A stretch of 64,000 bases of DNA from Panacagrimonas sp965216805 (GTDB lineage Bacteria; Pseudomonadota; Gammaproteobacteria; Nevskiales; Nevskiaceae): positions 930,001-994,000 of the forward strand of contig NZ_CBDCGN010000002.1 in the NCBI RefSeq assembly GCF_965216805.1. Direction: 5' to 3'. Shown piece by piece: positions 1 to 8,045 of the stretch; position 1 is the stretch's first letter; each line of letters starts with the position of its first letter. The position numbers were made by a program, and so were the translations under genes. Under the pieces are notes generated by a model, which saw only the letters and a program-made list of their open reading frames with translations, did not search any database and was not told the origin of the DNA.

Positions 1-355
1 TCTCGCGGATGCGCACCGCCAGCCGGGTGAAATCCGAATCGCTGGAGACGATGCAGAAGCCGTCGAAGCGGTTGGTGTACAGCAGGTCCATGGCGTCGAT
101 GATCATGGCGCTGTCGGTCGCATTCTTGCCGGTGGTGTTGGCGAACTGCTGAATCGGCTGGATCGCCTGTTCGGCCAGCACCTTCTTCCACGGCGCCAGG
201 TTGGGCTGCGTCCAGTCGCCGTAGATGCGCCGCACGCTGGCCACCCCGTACTTGGCGATCTCGGCGAAGATCGGTTCGATCATGGAGGACAGCTTGGTGG
301 TGTTGTCGGCGTCGATCAGCACCGCCAGCTTGGCGGTTCGGGAAGGGTCGACCAT
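1..355 (-). CDS. NYN-domain (LabA/DUF88-like) protein, 3' end cut by window
   Basis: The N-terminal ~118 residues are visible; the C-terminus lies beyond base 1. The start ATG at 353-355 opens with MVDPSRTAKLAVLIDADNTT, followed by a predicted helix and, near residue 100, the segment CIVSSDSDFTRLA. The LIDADN and SSDSDF acidic motifs are the metal-binding aspartates of the NYN (PIN-like) nuclease fold, so a role in RNA cleavage is plausible. That is family knowledge only; no substrate is indicated. It is divergent from sdhE with 78 bases between the start codons. The C-terminal domain, often OST-HTH/LOTUS in this family, cannot be judged. Confidence 0.85.
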   Translation of the reverse strand, partial: MVDPSRTAKLAVLIDADNTTKLSSMIEPIFAEIAKYGVASVRRIYGDWTQPNLAPWKKVLAEQAIQPIQQFANTTGKNATDSAMIIDAMDLLYTNRFDGFCIVSSDSDFTRLAVRIRE

Positions 356-433
356 GGAGGGCTCCGGTTGCATCGGCGCAGCCTACCGGATCGGCCGCAC
401 TGCCATTGGACAAGGCCTGCACGGGACGCAGCC

Positions 434-688
434 ATGACCGACAATGCGCAGATGACAGACGAACGCCGCTTGCGCTGGCTGCTCCGACGCGGGATGAAGG
501 AACTGGACGTGATGGTCACGCGCTACCACACCCATCGTTACGCTTCTGCGCCGGAAACCGAGCGCGCAAGCTTCGTACGCTTGCTGGAAACGGTTGAAGA
601 CCCCGACATCTGGTCCTGGGCCATGGGCTATGCCGAGCCGCCACCCGAATACCTTGAGCTGATCGCGCAACTGCGCGTGCATCGCTGA
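434..688 (+). CDS. sdhE: FAD assembly factor SdhE
   Basis: 84 residues, the usual size of SdhE/YgfY. The RRGMKELD segment (about residues 18-25) is the conserved RGxxE region needed for covalent flavinylation of succinate dehydrogenase, and the end carries the family's DPDIWSW and LELIAQLR segments. It acts in the cytoplasm as a chaperone for FAD attachment to SdhA. The ATG at 434 is preferred over earlier starts because the family begins just before the LRWLLRRG helix. It is followed 15 bases later by ygfX. This pair was formerly described as the CptB/CptA toxin-antitoxin; the SdhE role is better established. Confidence 0.9.
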   Translation: MTDNAQMTDERRLRWLLRRGMKELDVMVTRYHTHRYASAPETERASFVRLLETVEDPDIWSWAMGYAEPPPEYLELIAQLRVHR

Positions 689-703
689 GCGGTTGACCTG
701 ATC

Positions 704-1159
704 GTGAACACCGCCCTGGACCTTCAGCTCAAGCCATCGGTGCGCGCCCACCAGTGGCTGTTCTGGCTGCACGCGCTGCCTTTGATACTGCTGCCGTTTG
801 CCATGGAATCCGGCGCAACGATGTTGGCGCTGGCCGCTGCCATCGGCCTGTCGTGGGTAGGGTTGCGGCGTCATCCGGCCTTCGGGTACGGACCCAGGGC
901 ACTGACGCGCATCGTGGCCCAGGTCGAGGGCGGCTGGTTGTTGGGTACGGCGGGTGGCGCACAGATCGAGGCACAACTGCTGGACGACACTTACCGGCAA
1001 TCCTTCGTCATCGTGCTGAACTTTCGCGATGCTTCGCAGCGCCGTCGCACCCGTGTGTTGCTCGGCGATGAGCTTTCGGCCGAAGCGCTGCGCCGTTTGC
1101 GTCTCAGGCTGTCGGAACGTGCAGCCGCCAGTGATCGTTCGGAGTCCTCGTCACCGTGA
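704..1159 (+). CDS. ygfX: YgfX/CptA family inner-membrane protein
   Basis: 151 residues with a GTG start. Two hydrophobic segments at about residues 18-34 and 38-52 form a membrane hairpin, followed by a basic soluble tail (RLRLRLSERAA). Size, hairpin topology and position directly after sdhE match YgfX (DUF1434), proposed to work with SdhE and, in E. coli, to affect FtsZ/MreB when overproduced. The stop overlaps the GTG of the lipocalin gene (GTGA), so the three genes are probably co-translated. Sequence similarity in this family is weak and the assignment leans on context. Confidence 0.7.
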   Translation: MNTALDLQLKPSVRAHQWLFWLHALPLILLPFAMESGATMLALAAAIGLSWVGLRRHPAFGYGPRALTRIVAQVEGGWLLGTAGGAQIEAQLLDDTYRQSFVIVLNFRDASQRRRTRVLLGDELSAEALRRLRLRLSERAAASDRSESSSP

Positions 1160-1716
1160 AGTCTCGTCTTGCCCTGTTGTTTCTGCTGGTTCTCCCTATA
1201 AGCGGATGCGCCATGTTTGCACCGAAGCGTGAACCCATTGCCCTGGTACCGAAGGTCGACCTGCAGCGTTTCATGGGCGACTGGTACGAGATCGGCTTCA
1301 CCCCGATCTACTTCGTGCGCGACGCGCACAATGGCGTGGAAAGCTACACGCTTAACCCGGACGGCACCGTCGGCACGGTTTACCGCTATCGCGACGGCGG
1401 CTTCGACGGCCCGCTCAAGACTCATCGTCCGAAGGGTTTTGTGGTACCGGATACCGGCAACGCGCTGTGGGGCATGCAGTTCGTGTGGCCGTTCAAGGGC
1501 GAATACCGTATTGCGCATCTGGAGCCGGACTATTCGGTCACCATCATCGCCCGCAATGCCCGCGATTATGTGTGGCTGATGGCACGTGACCCGGAGATGA
1601 GCGACACCGACTTCGAGCGCTATCGCGCCATGATCGGGCGCATGGGTTACGACCTTTCCAAGTTCAAGCGTCATCCGCAGCGATGGCCGGAAGCGGAGGC
1701 GCGACCGCCACTGTAG
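1156..1716 (+). CDS. blc: Outer-membrane lipocalin (Blc-like lipoprotein)
   Basis: 186 residues. The N-terminus is a lipoprotein signal with lipobox ISGC (Cys about residue 18). The lipocalin motif MGDWYEIGFTP follows at about residues 37-47, and the fold's later conserved pieces are visible (RPKGFVVPDTGNALWGMQF; DYVWLMARDPEMSD). Bacterial lipocalins sit in the outer membrane and bind lysophospholipids or fatty acids. The GTG start overlaps the previous stop. The C-terminal tail beyond the last barrel strand is proline- and charge-rich. A palindrome-rich gap follows before the next gene. Confidence 0.9.
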   Translation: MKSRLALLFLLVLPISGCAMFAPKREPIALVPKVDLQRFMGDWYEIGFTPIYFVRDAHNGVESYTLNPDGTVGTVYRYRDGGFDGPLKTHRPKGFVVPDTGNALWGMQFVWPFKGEYRIAHLEPDYSVTIIARNARDYVWLMARDPEMSDTDFERYRAMIGRMGYDLSKFKRHPQRWPEAEARPPL

Positions 1717-1748
1717 TGCGCGATTAGGTTGCGCGGACGTGCTTGGTA

Positions 1749-1819
1749 GTGCGGAGCGCTTCCGCACCGGGAACCCGGTGCGGCGCTCGCGGCGCAGATT
1801 GCCCTTGTGGCAATCCGCG
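1749..1819. repeat. Tandem intergenic palindromes between blc and alkA
   Basis: Two hairpins lie side by side. The first has arms CCGCACCGGG (1762-1771) and CCCGGTGCGG (1774-1783) with an AA loop; a competing 7-bp stem pairs 1749-1755 with 1761-1767. The second pairs 1793-1803 with 1809-1819 (core GATTGCC / GGCAATC, loop CTTGT, one mismatch). They may end blc transcription or be REP-type elements. The GCACCGGGAA...CCCGGTGC core recurs in the hairpin at 49869-49920. Confidence 0.6.
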
Positions 1820-1883
1820 ACAGCCCCGCTCGCGTGTCCGAAAACGGCCAGACAGCGCTGCGCGTACGCCCCACACTAGGCGC

Positions 1884-3329
1884 ATGGAACTGAATGCGGA
1901 TCTTTGCTACGAGGCGCTGCGTGCACGTGATGCCCGCTTTGACGGCCGCTTCTTCGTAGGCGTCTCAACCACCGGCATCTATTGCCGGCCGGTATGCACG
2001 GCCCGCACCCCCGGGCGTGACCGCTGTCGTTTCTTCTACCAGGCGGCCGCGGCGGAGATAGAAGGTTTCCGGCCTTGCCTGCGCTGCCGGCCGGAACTGG
2101 CGCCGGGCGTGGCGCCGGTCGACGCCGTGCGCAGCGCCGCGCGTTGGACGCTCGGGCGCATCGAGTCCGGCGCCTTGAACGACGAAGGTTTCGAGCGCCT
2201 GGCCGCAGAGTACGGGCTGTCCTCGCGTCAGTTGCGACGTGCGGTGGTCGCGGAGTTCGGAGTTACGCCGGTGCAGCTGGCGCAGACGCGCCGCCTGCTG
2301 CTGGCCAAGCAGTTGCTCACCGAAACTGCCTTGCCGATGGCGCAGGTCGCGCTCGGCAGCGGATTCGCCAGCGTGCGTCGCTTCAATCACCTGTTTCGCG
2401 ACCGCTACGGCCTGAATCCGGTCGCGATGCGCCGCTCCACCTCCGCGACGCTGGGCCAGGGCGTGACCTTGCAACTGGCGTACCGGCCACCGCTGGCCTG
2501 GGACGTGCTGCTCGGATTCCTCACCGGCCGCGGCGCGGCGGGCGTGGAGTACGCGGAGGGCGACCGCTACCTGCGCACGGTGCGCATCGGCGCGCACCGC
2601 GGCTGGATCGTCGCTGGCCCAGTCAGCGGGCGCCCGATGTTGCAGGTCGAGGTTTCCGCGGGTCTGATTCCGGCGCTCGCCAGCCTGATGCCGGCCCTGC
2701 GCCGGCTGTTCGATCTGGACGCGCATCCGCACACGATCAACGCGCAACTGCAGCGCGATCCCAGGCTGGCCCCGCTGTTGCTGGCGACGCCAGGCTTGCG
2801 CGTACCGGGTGCGATGGACGGTTTCGAACTGGCGCTGCGAGCGGTGCTGGGCCAGCAGGTGACGGTCAAGGCCGCGACGACCTTGTTCAGCCGCTTCGCC
2901 CTGGCCTTCGGTGAGCCCGCCGTTACGCCGCATGCCGGGCTGAAGTTCTACGCGCCGACGGCGGAGCGCGTCGCCCAGGCCAGCGTGCAGCAGTTGATCG
3001 ATCTGGGGCTGACGCAGCGCCGTGCGCAGACCATTGCGGACCTGAGCCGCGCGCTGGCGCTCGGAGAGTTGGTGCTGGATGCCGGTTCCAATCCCGAGTC
3101 GAGCGCGGCGCGGCTGCAGACCATCCCCGGCATTGGTCCCTGGACCACGCAATACATCGCCATGCGCGCGCTGCGCGATCCGGACGCACTACCGGCGTCG
3201 GACTTGGGCTTGATGAAAGCGCTGGCGGTGAAGCGTCCGCGCGAGGTCATCGACGCCGCGCAGGCTTGGCGCCCGTGGCGTGCCTACGCCGCGCTGCATC
3301 TGTGGCACAGCGTTAAGGCGGGAGGGTGA
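1884..3329 (+). CDS. alkA: Ada-AlkA fusion: methyl-responsive regulator / 3-methyladenine DNA glycosylase II
   Basis: 481 residues from the ATG at 1884; the reading frame is open further upstream but the Ada domain begins at MELNADLCYEALRARD. Domains: an Ada zinc domain at about 8-80 with the cysteine set GIYCRPVC...PCLRC (the first is the methylphosphotriester acceptor in Ada), an AraC-type HTH at about 90-180, then the AlkA N-terminal domain and a HhH-GPD glycosylase domain at about 200-475. The HhH reads TIPGIGPWTTQYIAMRAL and the likely catalytic Asp is in LPASDLGL. It removes alkylated bases and probably also activates alkylation-response genes. ogt starts 4 bases downstream, so the two are one operon. 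E. coli Ada instead carries the O6 methyltransferase domain. Confidence 0.93.
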   Translation: MELNADLCYEALRARDARFDGRFFVGVSTTGIYCRPVCTARTPGRDRCRFFYQAAAAEIEGFRPCLRCRPELAPGVAPVDAVRSAARWTLGRIESGALNDEGFERLAAEYGLSSRQLRRAVVAEFGVTPVQLAQTRRLLLAKQLLTETALPMAQVALGSGFASVRRFNHLFRDRYGLNPVAMRRSTSATLGQGVTLQLAYRPPLAWDVLLGFLTGRGAAGVEYAEGDRYLRTVRIGAHRGWIVAGPVSGRPMLQVEVSAGLIPALASLMPALRRLFDLDAHPHTINAQLQRDPRLAPLLLATPGLRVPGAMDGFELALRAVLGQQVTVKAATTLFSRFALAFGEPAVTPHAGLKFYAPTAERVAQASVQQLIDLGLTQRRAQTIADLSRALALGELVLDAGSNPESSAARLQTIPGIGPWTTQYIAMRALRDPDALPASDLGLMKALAVKRPREVIDAAQAWRPWRAYAALHLWHSVKAGG

Positions 3330-3333
3330 GTTC

Positions 3334-3822
3334 ATGAACATTTTTCACAGCCATATGGACAGTCCGCTCGGACCGTTGCTGCTGTTGGGCTCGGACGGGG
3401 TGCTGACAGGTGTTTTCATGGATGCGCACAAGGGCGGGCCATCGGCCGCACAGATCGGCGAGCGTGACGACGCTGCGCTGGCCCCGGTGCGCGCGCAACT
3501 GGAGGCCTATTTCGCCGGACATCTGCGCACATTCGATCTGCATCTGGACGGCGCCGGCACACCGTTTCAGCGCAAGGTGTGGGCGGGCCTGTGCGAGATT
3601 CCGTATGGCGAAACCATCAGCTACGGCGAGCTGGCGCGCCGTATCGGGCAACCCACCGCCTCCCGCGCGGTGGGTCTGGCCAACGGCCAGAACCCGATCT
3701 CCATCGTGGTGCCCTGTCATCGCGTGATCGGCGCCAACGGATCGCTCACCGGTTACGGCGGTGGCATCGAACGCAAGCGCTGGTTGCTGGCGCACGAGGC
3801 ACAGCAGCAAACCCTTCTGTAG
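3334..3822 (+). CDS. ogt: Methylated-DNA-[protein]-cysteine S-methyltransferase
   Basis: 162 residues. The active-site motif VPCHRVIG holds the acceptor Cys, followed by the usual GSLTGYGGGIERKRWLL segment, and the HTH region before it reads PYGETISYGELARRIG. The enzyme irreversibly takes methyl groups from O6-methylguanine. A GGAGGG Shine-Dalgarno lies inside the end of the preceding alkA gene, 4 bases upstream of this start. Direct linkage to an Ada-AlkA fusion means all three adaptive-response activities sit in two adjacent genes. The N-terminal domain is short, as in Ogt. Confidence 0.95.
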   Translation: MNIFHSHMDSPLGPLLLLGSDGVLTGVFMDAHKGGPSAAQIGERDDAALAPVRAQLEAYFAGHLRTFDLHLDGAGTPFQRKVWAGLCEIPYGETISYGELARRIGQPTASRAVGLANGQNPISIVVPCHRVIGANGSLTGYGGGIERKRWLLAHEAQQQTLL

Positions 3823-3924
3823 GGCGGTCCGAGGCCGCCGTCTGTGCTCGGTAGACGGGCCCGATGGCGGGCGCGGCTCGCCCTTGATGTGAGTACGCCA
3901 GGGGCAGTCGGCCCGCGCCGCTGT

Positions 3925-5520
3925 CTATGATCGGAGCCCCGCGAGGACGGTCGGCCCGGTTTGCGCGAGGCTCTGCGGAAAGTCCAGGGTGTGGTGCAGG
4001 CCGCGGCTTTCCTTGCGTTCCAGGGCCGAGCGCACGATCAACTCCGCGCAGACCACCAGATTGCGCAGCTCGATCAAGTGATGGCTGACGCGGTAGTTGC
4101 CGTAGTAGTCCTGGATTTCCCGTTGCAGCAATTCCACCCGGTTGAGCGCGCGTTTGAGGCGTTTGGTGGTGCGCACGATGCCGACGTAGTCCCACATGAA
4201 GGTGCGCAGTTCCAGCCAGTTGTGGCTGACCACCACGTCTTCGTCGGAGTCGCGCACGCGCGAGGCGTCCCAGGGCTTGAGCGGCGAGGGCGCGGGCAGA
4301 GTATTCAGACGCTGCAGGATGTCGTCGGCCGCCGCCGCGGCGAACACCAGGCATTCGAGCAGGGAGTTGGAAGCCAGGCGATTGGCACCGTGCAAGCCGG
4401 TGCAGGCCACTTCGCCAATGGCGTAGAGGCTGTCGATATCGGTGCGCGCGGCGAAATCGGTCATGACGCCACCGCAGGTGAAGTGCGCCGAAGGCACCAC
4501 GGGGATGGGGTCCTTGGTGATGTTGAGACCCAGTTCCAGGCAGTGCGCGTAAATGCCCGGGAAATGACCCTTGATGAAATCCGCCGGCAGATGGGTGACG
4601 TCGAGCAGCACATGGCGCAGGCCCAGGCGTTTCATCTCGTGGTCGATGGCGCGCGCGACGATATCGCGCGGCGCCAATTCTGCCCGCTCGTCGAAACGCA
4701 ACATGAAGCGATCACCCGGGGTGCCGTTGTCGCCGGGCAAGCGCAGATATCCGCCCTCGCCACGCAGCGCCTCGGTCATCAGGAAACTGCGTGAATCCTT
4801 GTGATACAGGCAGGTCGGGTGGAACTGCATGAACTCCATGTTGGCGACGCGACAACCAGCGCGCCAGGCCATGGCGATACCGTCGCCCGAAGCGCCGAAA
4901 GGGTTCGACGAGTACAGGTACACCTGATTGGCGCCGCCGGTACATAGCGCCACCACCTTGGCCGGCACGGCCTCCACCTCCTTGCTGGCGCGGTCGTACA
5001 GGTACACACCCTGAACCTTGCGGCTGTCCGGGTCGACGATCAGGTCCACCGCCACCGCACGCTCGCGGATGCGGATATTGGGATGGTTGGCTGCCAGCGT
5101 CGCCAGCGTGGTTTCCACTGCACGGCCGGTGGCGTCGGCGGCGTGCACCACGCGCCGGTGGCTGTGGCCGCCTTCCCGGGTCAGGTGCAGGCGCGAGCCG
5201 GTGGGATCGTCATCGTCGCGGGTAAAGGCCACGCCCTGGTCCACCAGCCAGCGGATTGCGGCCGGGCCCCGCTCCACGGTGTAGCGCACCACGGCTTCGT
5301 CGCACAGTCCGCCGCCGGCGGTCAGGGTGTCGCGCACATGGTCCTCAAGGGTGTCGGTGGCGTCCAGCACGGCGGAGATGCCGCCCTGCGCCCACAGGGT
5401 GGAACCCGACTCCAGACGCGTCTTGGATACCACAGTGACCCTGCGGCCGGCCTGCGCCAGGCGCAAGGCCAGGGTCAGGCCGGCGGCGCCGCTGCCCAAT
5501 ATCAGAATGTCGGAACTCAT
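3925..5520 (-). CDS. nadB: L-aspartate oxidase
   Basis: 531 residues, normal for NadB. The N-terminal dinucleotide fold reads LILGSGAAGLTLALRLA (6-22). The flavoprotein segments of the fumarate reductase/SdhA superfamily follow: AQGGISA near 44, HRRVVHAADATGR, the HFTCGGV catalytic region near 350, and HGANRLASNSLLECLVF with its active-site Arg. It oxidises aspartate to iminoaspartate, the first step of de novo NAD synthesis, in the cytoplasm. It is convergent with ogt (102-base gap, with a weak CCGTCT/AGACGG hairpin at 3838-3858) and divergent from rpoE. nadB beside rpoE is a common gammaproteobacterial arrangement. Confidence 0.97.
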   Translation of the reverse strand: MSSDILILGSGAAGLTLALRLAQAGRRVTVVSKTRLESGSTLWAQGGISAVLDATDTLEDHVRDTLTAGGGLCDEAVVRYTVERGPAAIRWLVDQGVAFTRDDDDPTGSRLHLTREGGHSHRRVVHAADATGRAVETTLATLAANHPNIRIRERAVAVDLIVDPDSRKVQGVYLYDRASKEVEAVPAKVVALCTGGANQVYLYSSNPFGASGDGIAMAWRAGCRVANMEFMQFHPTCLYHKDSRSFLMTEALRGEGGYLRLPGDNGTPGDRFMLRFDERAELAPRDIVARAIDHEMKRLGLRHVLLDVTHLPADFIKGHFPGIYAHCLELGLNITKDPIPVVPSAHFTCGGVMTDFAARTDIDSLYAIGEVACTGLHGANRLASNSLLECLVFAAAAADDILQRLNTLPAPSPLKPWDASRVRDSDEDVVVSHNWLELRTFMWDYVGIVRTTKRLKRALNRVELLQREIQDYYGNYRVSHHLIELRNLVVCAELIVRSALERKESRGLHHTLDFPQSLAQTGPTVLAGLRS

Positions 5521-5613
5521 GCTCCCCGGTCCGGATTGCTAGACTGGCGGCGATTATGAACGCGGAACCAGGGATAGGCTTGGCAGCCTGGGGTTCTGCC
5601 CGAACGTTTCCCC

Positions 5614-6192
5614 ATGAGCGAAGAACCTGTCGACGAACAGCTCGTCGAGCGTGCCCAGCAGGGCGACCAACGCGCATTCGAGCTGCTGGTCCGAAAATAT
5701 CAGTACAAGATCGTGCAACTGGTCGGCAGACTGGTGGGCGATGCCGACGCGCCCGACGTCGCGCAGGAAACCTTCATCAAGGCCTGGCGTGCGCTCAACG
5801 GTTTCCGCGGTCAGAGCGCGTTCTACACCTGGCTGTATCGCATCGGCATCAACACCGCCAAGAATCACCTGGTCGCGCGCAACCGCCGGCCCAGCAACCA
5901 GGACATCGATGTCGAAGAGGCCGAGCTATACGGCCACACCGAGCAGATGTCCGATGTCGACACCCCGGAAGCGGTGCTGCTGTCCGAAGAGATTCGCCAC
6001 AAGGTCGAAGAGGCGATCGCCAAGCTGCCGCCGGACTTGCGTCAGGCGATCACCCTGCGCGAGCTCGAGGGTCTGTCCTATGAGGAGATCGCCGAGGCCA
6101 TGAGCTGTCCGATCGGTACTGTGCGCTCGCGCATCTTCCGCGCCCGCGAGGCGATCGACGCGGTGCTGCAACCGCTGATCGAGTCGCGATGA
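5614..6192 (+). CDS. rpoE: RNA polymerase sigma-E factor (RpoE/AlgU)
   Basis: 192 residues, the standard length. Sigma-2 region: FELLVRKYQYKIVQLVGRLV with DAPDVAQETFIKAWRAL; region 4 HTH: LEGLSYEEIAEAMSCPIGTV followed by RSRIFRAREAI. It directs transcription of envelope-stress genes and is held inactive at the membrane by RseA, encoded next. A small hairpin (AGGCT/AGCCT, 5576-5589) and a GGAACC motif sit just upstream, but no complete autoregulatory promoter could be defined. rseA-rseB-mucD follow on the same strand. Confidence 0.97.
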   Translation: MSEEPVDEQLVERAQQGDQRAFELLVRKYQYKIVQLVGRLVGDADAPDVAQETFIKAWRALNGFRGQSAFYTWLYRIGINTAKNHLVARNRRPSNQDIDVEEAELYGHTEQMSDVDTPEAVLLSEEIRHKVEEAIAKLPPDLRQAITLRELEGLSYEEIAEAMSCPIGTVRSRIFRAREAIDAVLQPLIESR

Positions 6193-6258
6193 GTGCCGCC
6201 TTTTGTCATCTGTCAGGAACTTTCCCGTTAAGCTGCGGTTTAGCTGAGGTCTGCGGGC

Positions 6259-6915
6259 GTGCTTGCAGCAACTTTTAGAAAAATGGTGTCCACGATGGTC
6301 ATGGATTCTCTGTCTGCCCTGCTGGATGGCGAATGTTCCGCCGAGGAAACGGATCGGCTGCTCGGTGAGATCGAGCGGTCGCCCGAACTGGCGCGACAGT
6401 GGAGCCGCATGTGCCTGGCCCGCGACGCCCGCGCCGGCGTCAGCGTTCCGCTCCACCAGCCCTGCATCTGCGATGCCGTGATGAGCCGGCTGGATCCCGC
6501 TCCCGCGGCCGCCGACGCCAAGGTGGTCGATCTGGCCGTGCACAAGGCCAGCCGGAGCGGCCGGCAGCGATTCACCGGCACCGCGGCGTGGAAGCCGCTG
6601 ATCGGATTCGCGGCCGCCGCCTCGGTTGGCGCCGCCGCGGTGTTCCTGCTGCAACCGCAGTCCGGCACCGTCGATCCGACGCCTTCCAATGGAATCCCCG
6701 CGGCCGGCACCCTGGCGCACTGGAATCGCGGCGATGCGCGCGCAGTGCAGCCGGTGGCCGTCGCTGGCGACGAGGCCCATGCACAGATGCTGCGCGAGTA
6801 TCTGATGGATCACAGCTCTGCCGTGGCGGGCGAAGGCCTGGGCAGCACGCTGCGCTATGCGCGGTTCGCGGCGCATACGGCCGACTATCGGCCGGAGCCG
6901 AGCGAGCAACCGTGA
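6259..6915 (+). CDS. rseA: Sigma-E anti-sigma factor RseA/MucA
   Basis: Up to 218 residues. The N-terminal anti-sigma domain begins at MDSLSALLDGECSAEETDRL, typical of RseA. One membrane span at about residues 112-130 (KPLIGFAAAASVGAAAVFLL) is followed by a periplasmic tail ending in a LGSTLRYARFAAHTAD region. It binds RpoE in the cytoplasm and is degraded in response to outer-membrane stress. The GTG at 6259 has GAGG ten bases upstream; ATGs at 6283, 6295 and 6301 are alternatives, and the family's usual start argues for 6295/6301. Its stop overlaps the next GTG (GTGA). A GGAACTT sigma-E -35-like motif lies at 6216 without a matching -10. Confidence 0.88.
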   Translation: MLAATFRKMVSTMVMDSLSALLDGECSAEETDRLLGEIERSPELARQWSRMCLARDARAGVSVPLHQPCICDAVMSRLDPAPAAADAKVVDLAVHKASRSGRQRFTGTAAWKPLIGFAAAASVGAAAVFLLQPQSGTVDPTPSNGIPAAGTLAHWNRGDARAVQPVAVAGDEAHAQMLREYLMDHSSAVAGEGLGSTLRYARFAAHTADYRPEPSEQP

Positions 6916-8015
6916 GCCCACGCGCCAAGTCGCGCTGGGCAGTCGGGGCGATCGCCCTGAGCCTGATCGGCAGCGTCGCCAGCGCGGCCGATGCGGTACC
7001 CGGCGAGTGGCTGGTCCGCATGAGCGAGGCCACACGCCTGGCCAACTACGAAGGCGTCGTGGTCTATCGCGGCGACGACGTACTCGAAACCTTTCGCGTC
7101 ACCCATCGCTTTGCCGACGGCTCCGAGCGCGAGCGCGTGCAGTCCATGACTGGCGAAGTCCGCGAAGTCCTCAAGCAGAACGACAAGCTGACCTGTCTGC
7201 TCCCCAAGGATCGTCATCTCACGGCCACGCGGCCGGCGTCCACCCCCAAGGGTCTGTTCCGGGCACTGACGCCGGAGCGCCTGCAGCAGATCGCCCGGGT
7301 CTACGAGCTGCGCGAAATCGGCACCGCGCGCGTGGCCGGTCGCATCTGTCGGGGGATCGCCATCGCGCCGCGTGACGAATTTCGCTATGGCTACGAGATC
7401 TGGGCCGACGACGCCACCGGCCTGCCGCTCAAGCTGAGCCTGGTTGCGCCCGACGGCCGCCTGCTGGAGCAGATGTTCTTTACCGAGGTGCGCTTTCCCG
7501 ACAGCATCCCCGACTCCGCTTTCGACGCTGAGATCCCGGTGGCCGAGGTGCGCGAATCCACCGAGGCCGCGGTCGACGCCATCGCCCAGGCGCACGAGCG
7601 CGAACCGATGACCGAAGAACAAGCGGCCGCCGTGGCGGCGGAAGCCGCAGAGCCTGCATTCAGCCAGCTGCCACCGGGCTTTCGCGTGATCCGCCGCGAG
7701 ATTCGCGCCTCGCCTGCGGGGGTGCGCGAGCACCTCGTGCTGTCCGACGGTCTCAGCGCCGTGTCGGTGTATCGCATTCAGCGGCGCCAGGCGCCGACCG
7801 CCGGCAGCGGCCAGCGTCTGGATCAGATGGGTCCGCTCAATGCCTACAGCCGCATGGTCGGTACCACGCAGGTGATGGTGCTGGGAGAAGCACCGCGCCG
7901 CACCATCCGCATGATCGGCGACAGCTTCGAGCCCCGTGACTTGGCGCCCGCCCCGCCGACGCTGGTGGTCAGCGAACCGGGCGAGGCTGCAGCCGGCGGC
8001 GCGGTGGATCGCTGA
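6912..8015 (+). CDS. rseB: Sigma-E regulatory protein MucB/RseB
   Basis: 367 residues from the overlapping GTG at 6912. A Sec signal peptide (about 1-25, ending SVASA) directs it to the periplasm. The MucB/RseB fold shows NYEGVVVYRGDDVLETFRVTH early, then SMTGEVREVL and GRICRGIAIAPRDEFRYGYE (a lolA-like domain), and a C-terminal domain with GLSAVSVYRI and GPLNAYSRMVG. It protects RseA from proteolysis and releases it on binding lipopolysaccharide or lipoprotein signals. The insert around EREPMTEEQAAAVAAEAAE is acidic/alanine-rich and probably a linker. Translation is likely coupled to rseA. Confidence 0.93.
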   Translation: MSPRAKSRWAVGAIALSLIGSVASAADAVPGEWLVRMSEATRLANYEGVVVYRGDDVLETFRVTHRFADGSERERVQSMTGEVREVLKQNDKLTCLLPKDRHLTATRPASTPKGLFRALTPERLQQIARVYELREIGTARVAGRICRGIAIAPRDEFRYGYEIWADDATGLPLKLSLVAPDGRLLEQMFFTEVRFPDSIPDSAFDAEIPVAEVRESTEAAVDAIAQAHEREPMTEEQAAAVAAEAAEPAFSQLPPGFRVIRREIRASPAGVREHLVLSDGLSAVSVYRIQRRQAPTAGSGQRLDQMGPLNAYSRMVGTTQVMVLGEAPRRTIRMIGDSFEPRDLAPAPPTLVVSEPGEAAAGGAVDR

Positions 8016-8045
8016 GTTCGCGGTGTAGCCGGATACAATGGGGCG

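Noticed and set aside
704..1159. sdhE-ygfX as a toxin-antitoxin module
   Set aside because: The first gene carries the SdhE flavinylation motif; the old CptAB label is not supported by sequence here.
6216..6250. GGAACTT as a sigma-E promoter between rpoE and rseA
   Set aside because: No -10 box at the required distance, and rseA is expected to be co-transcribed with rpoE.
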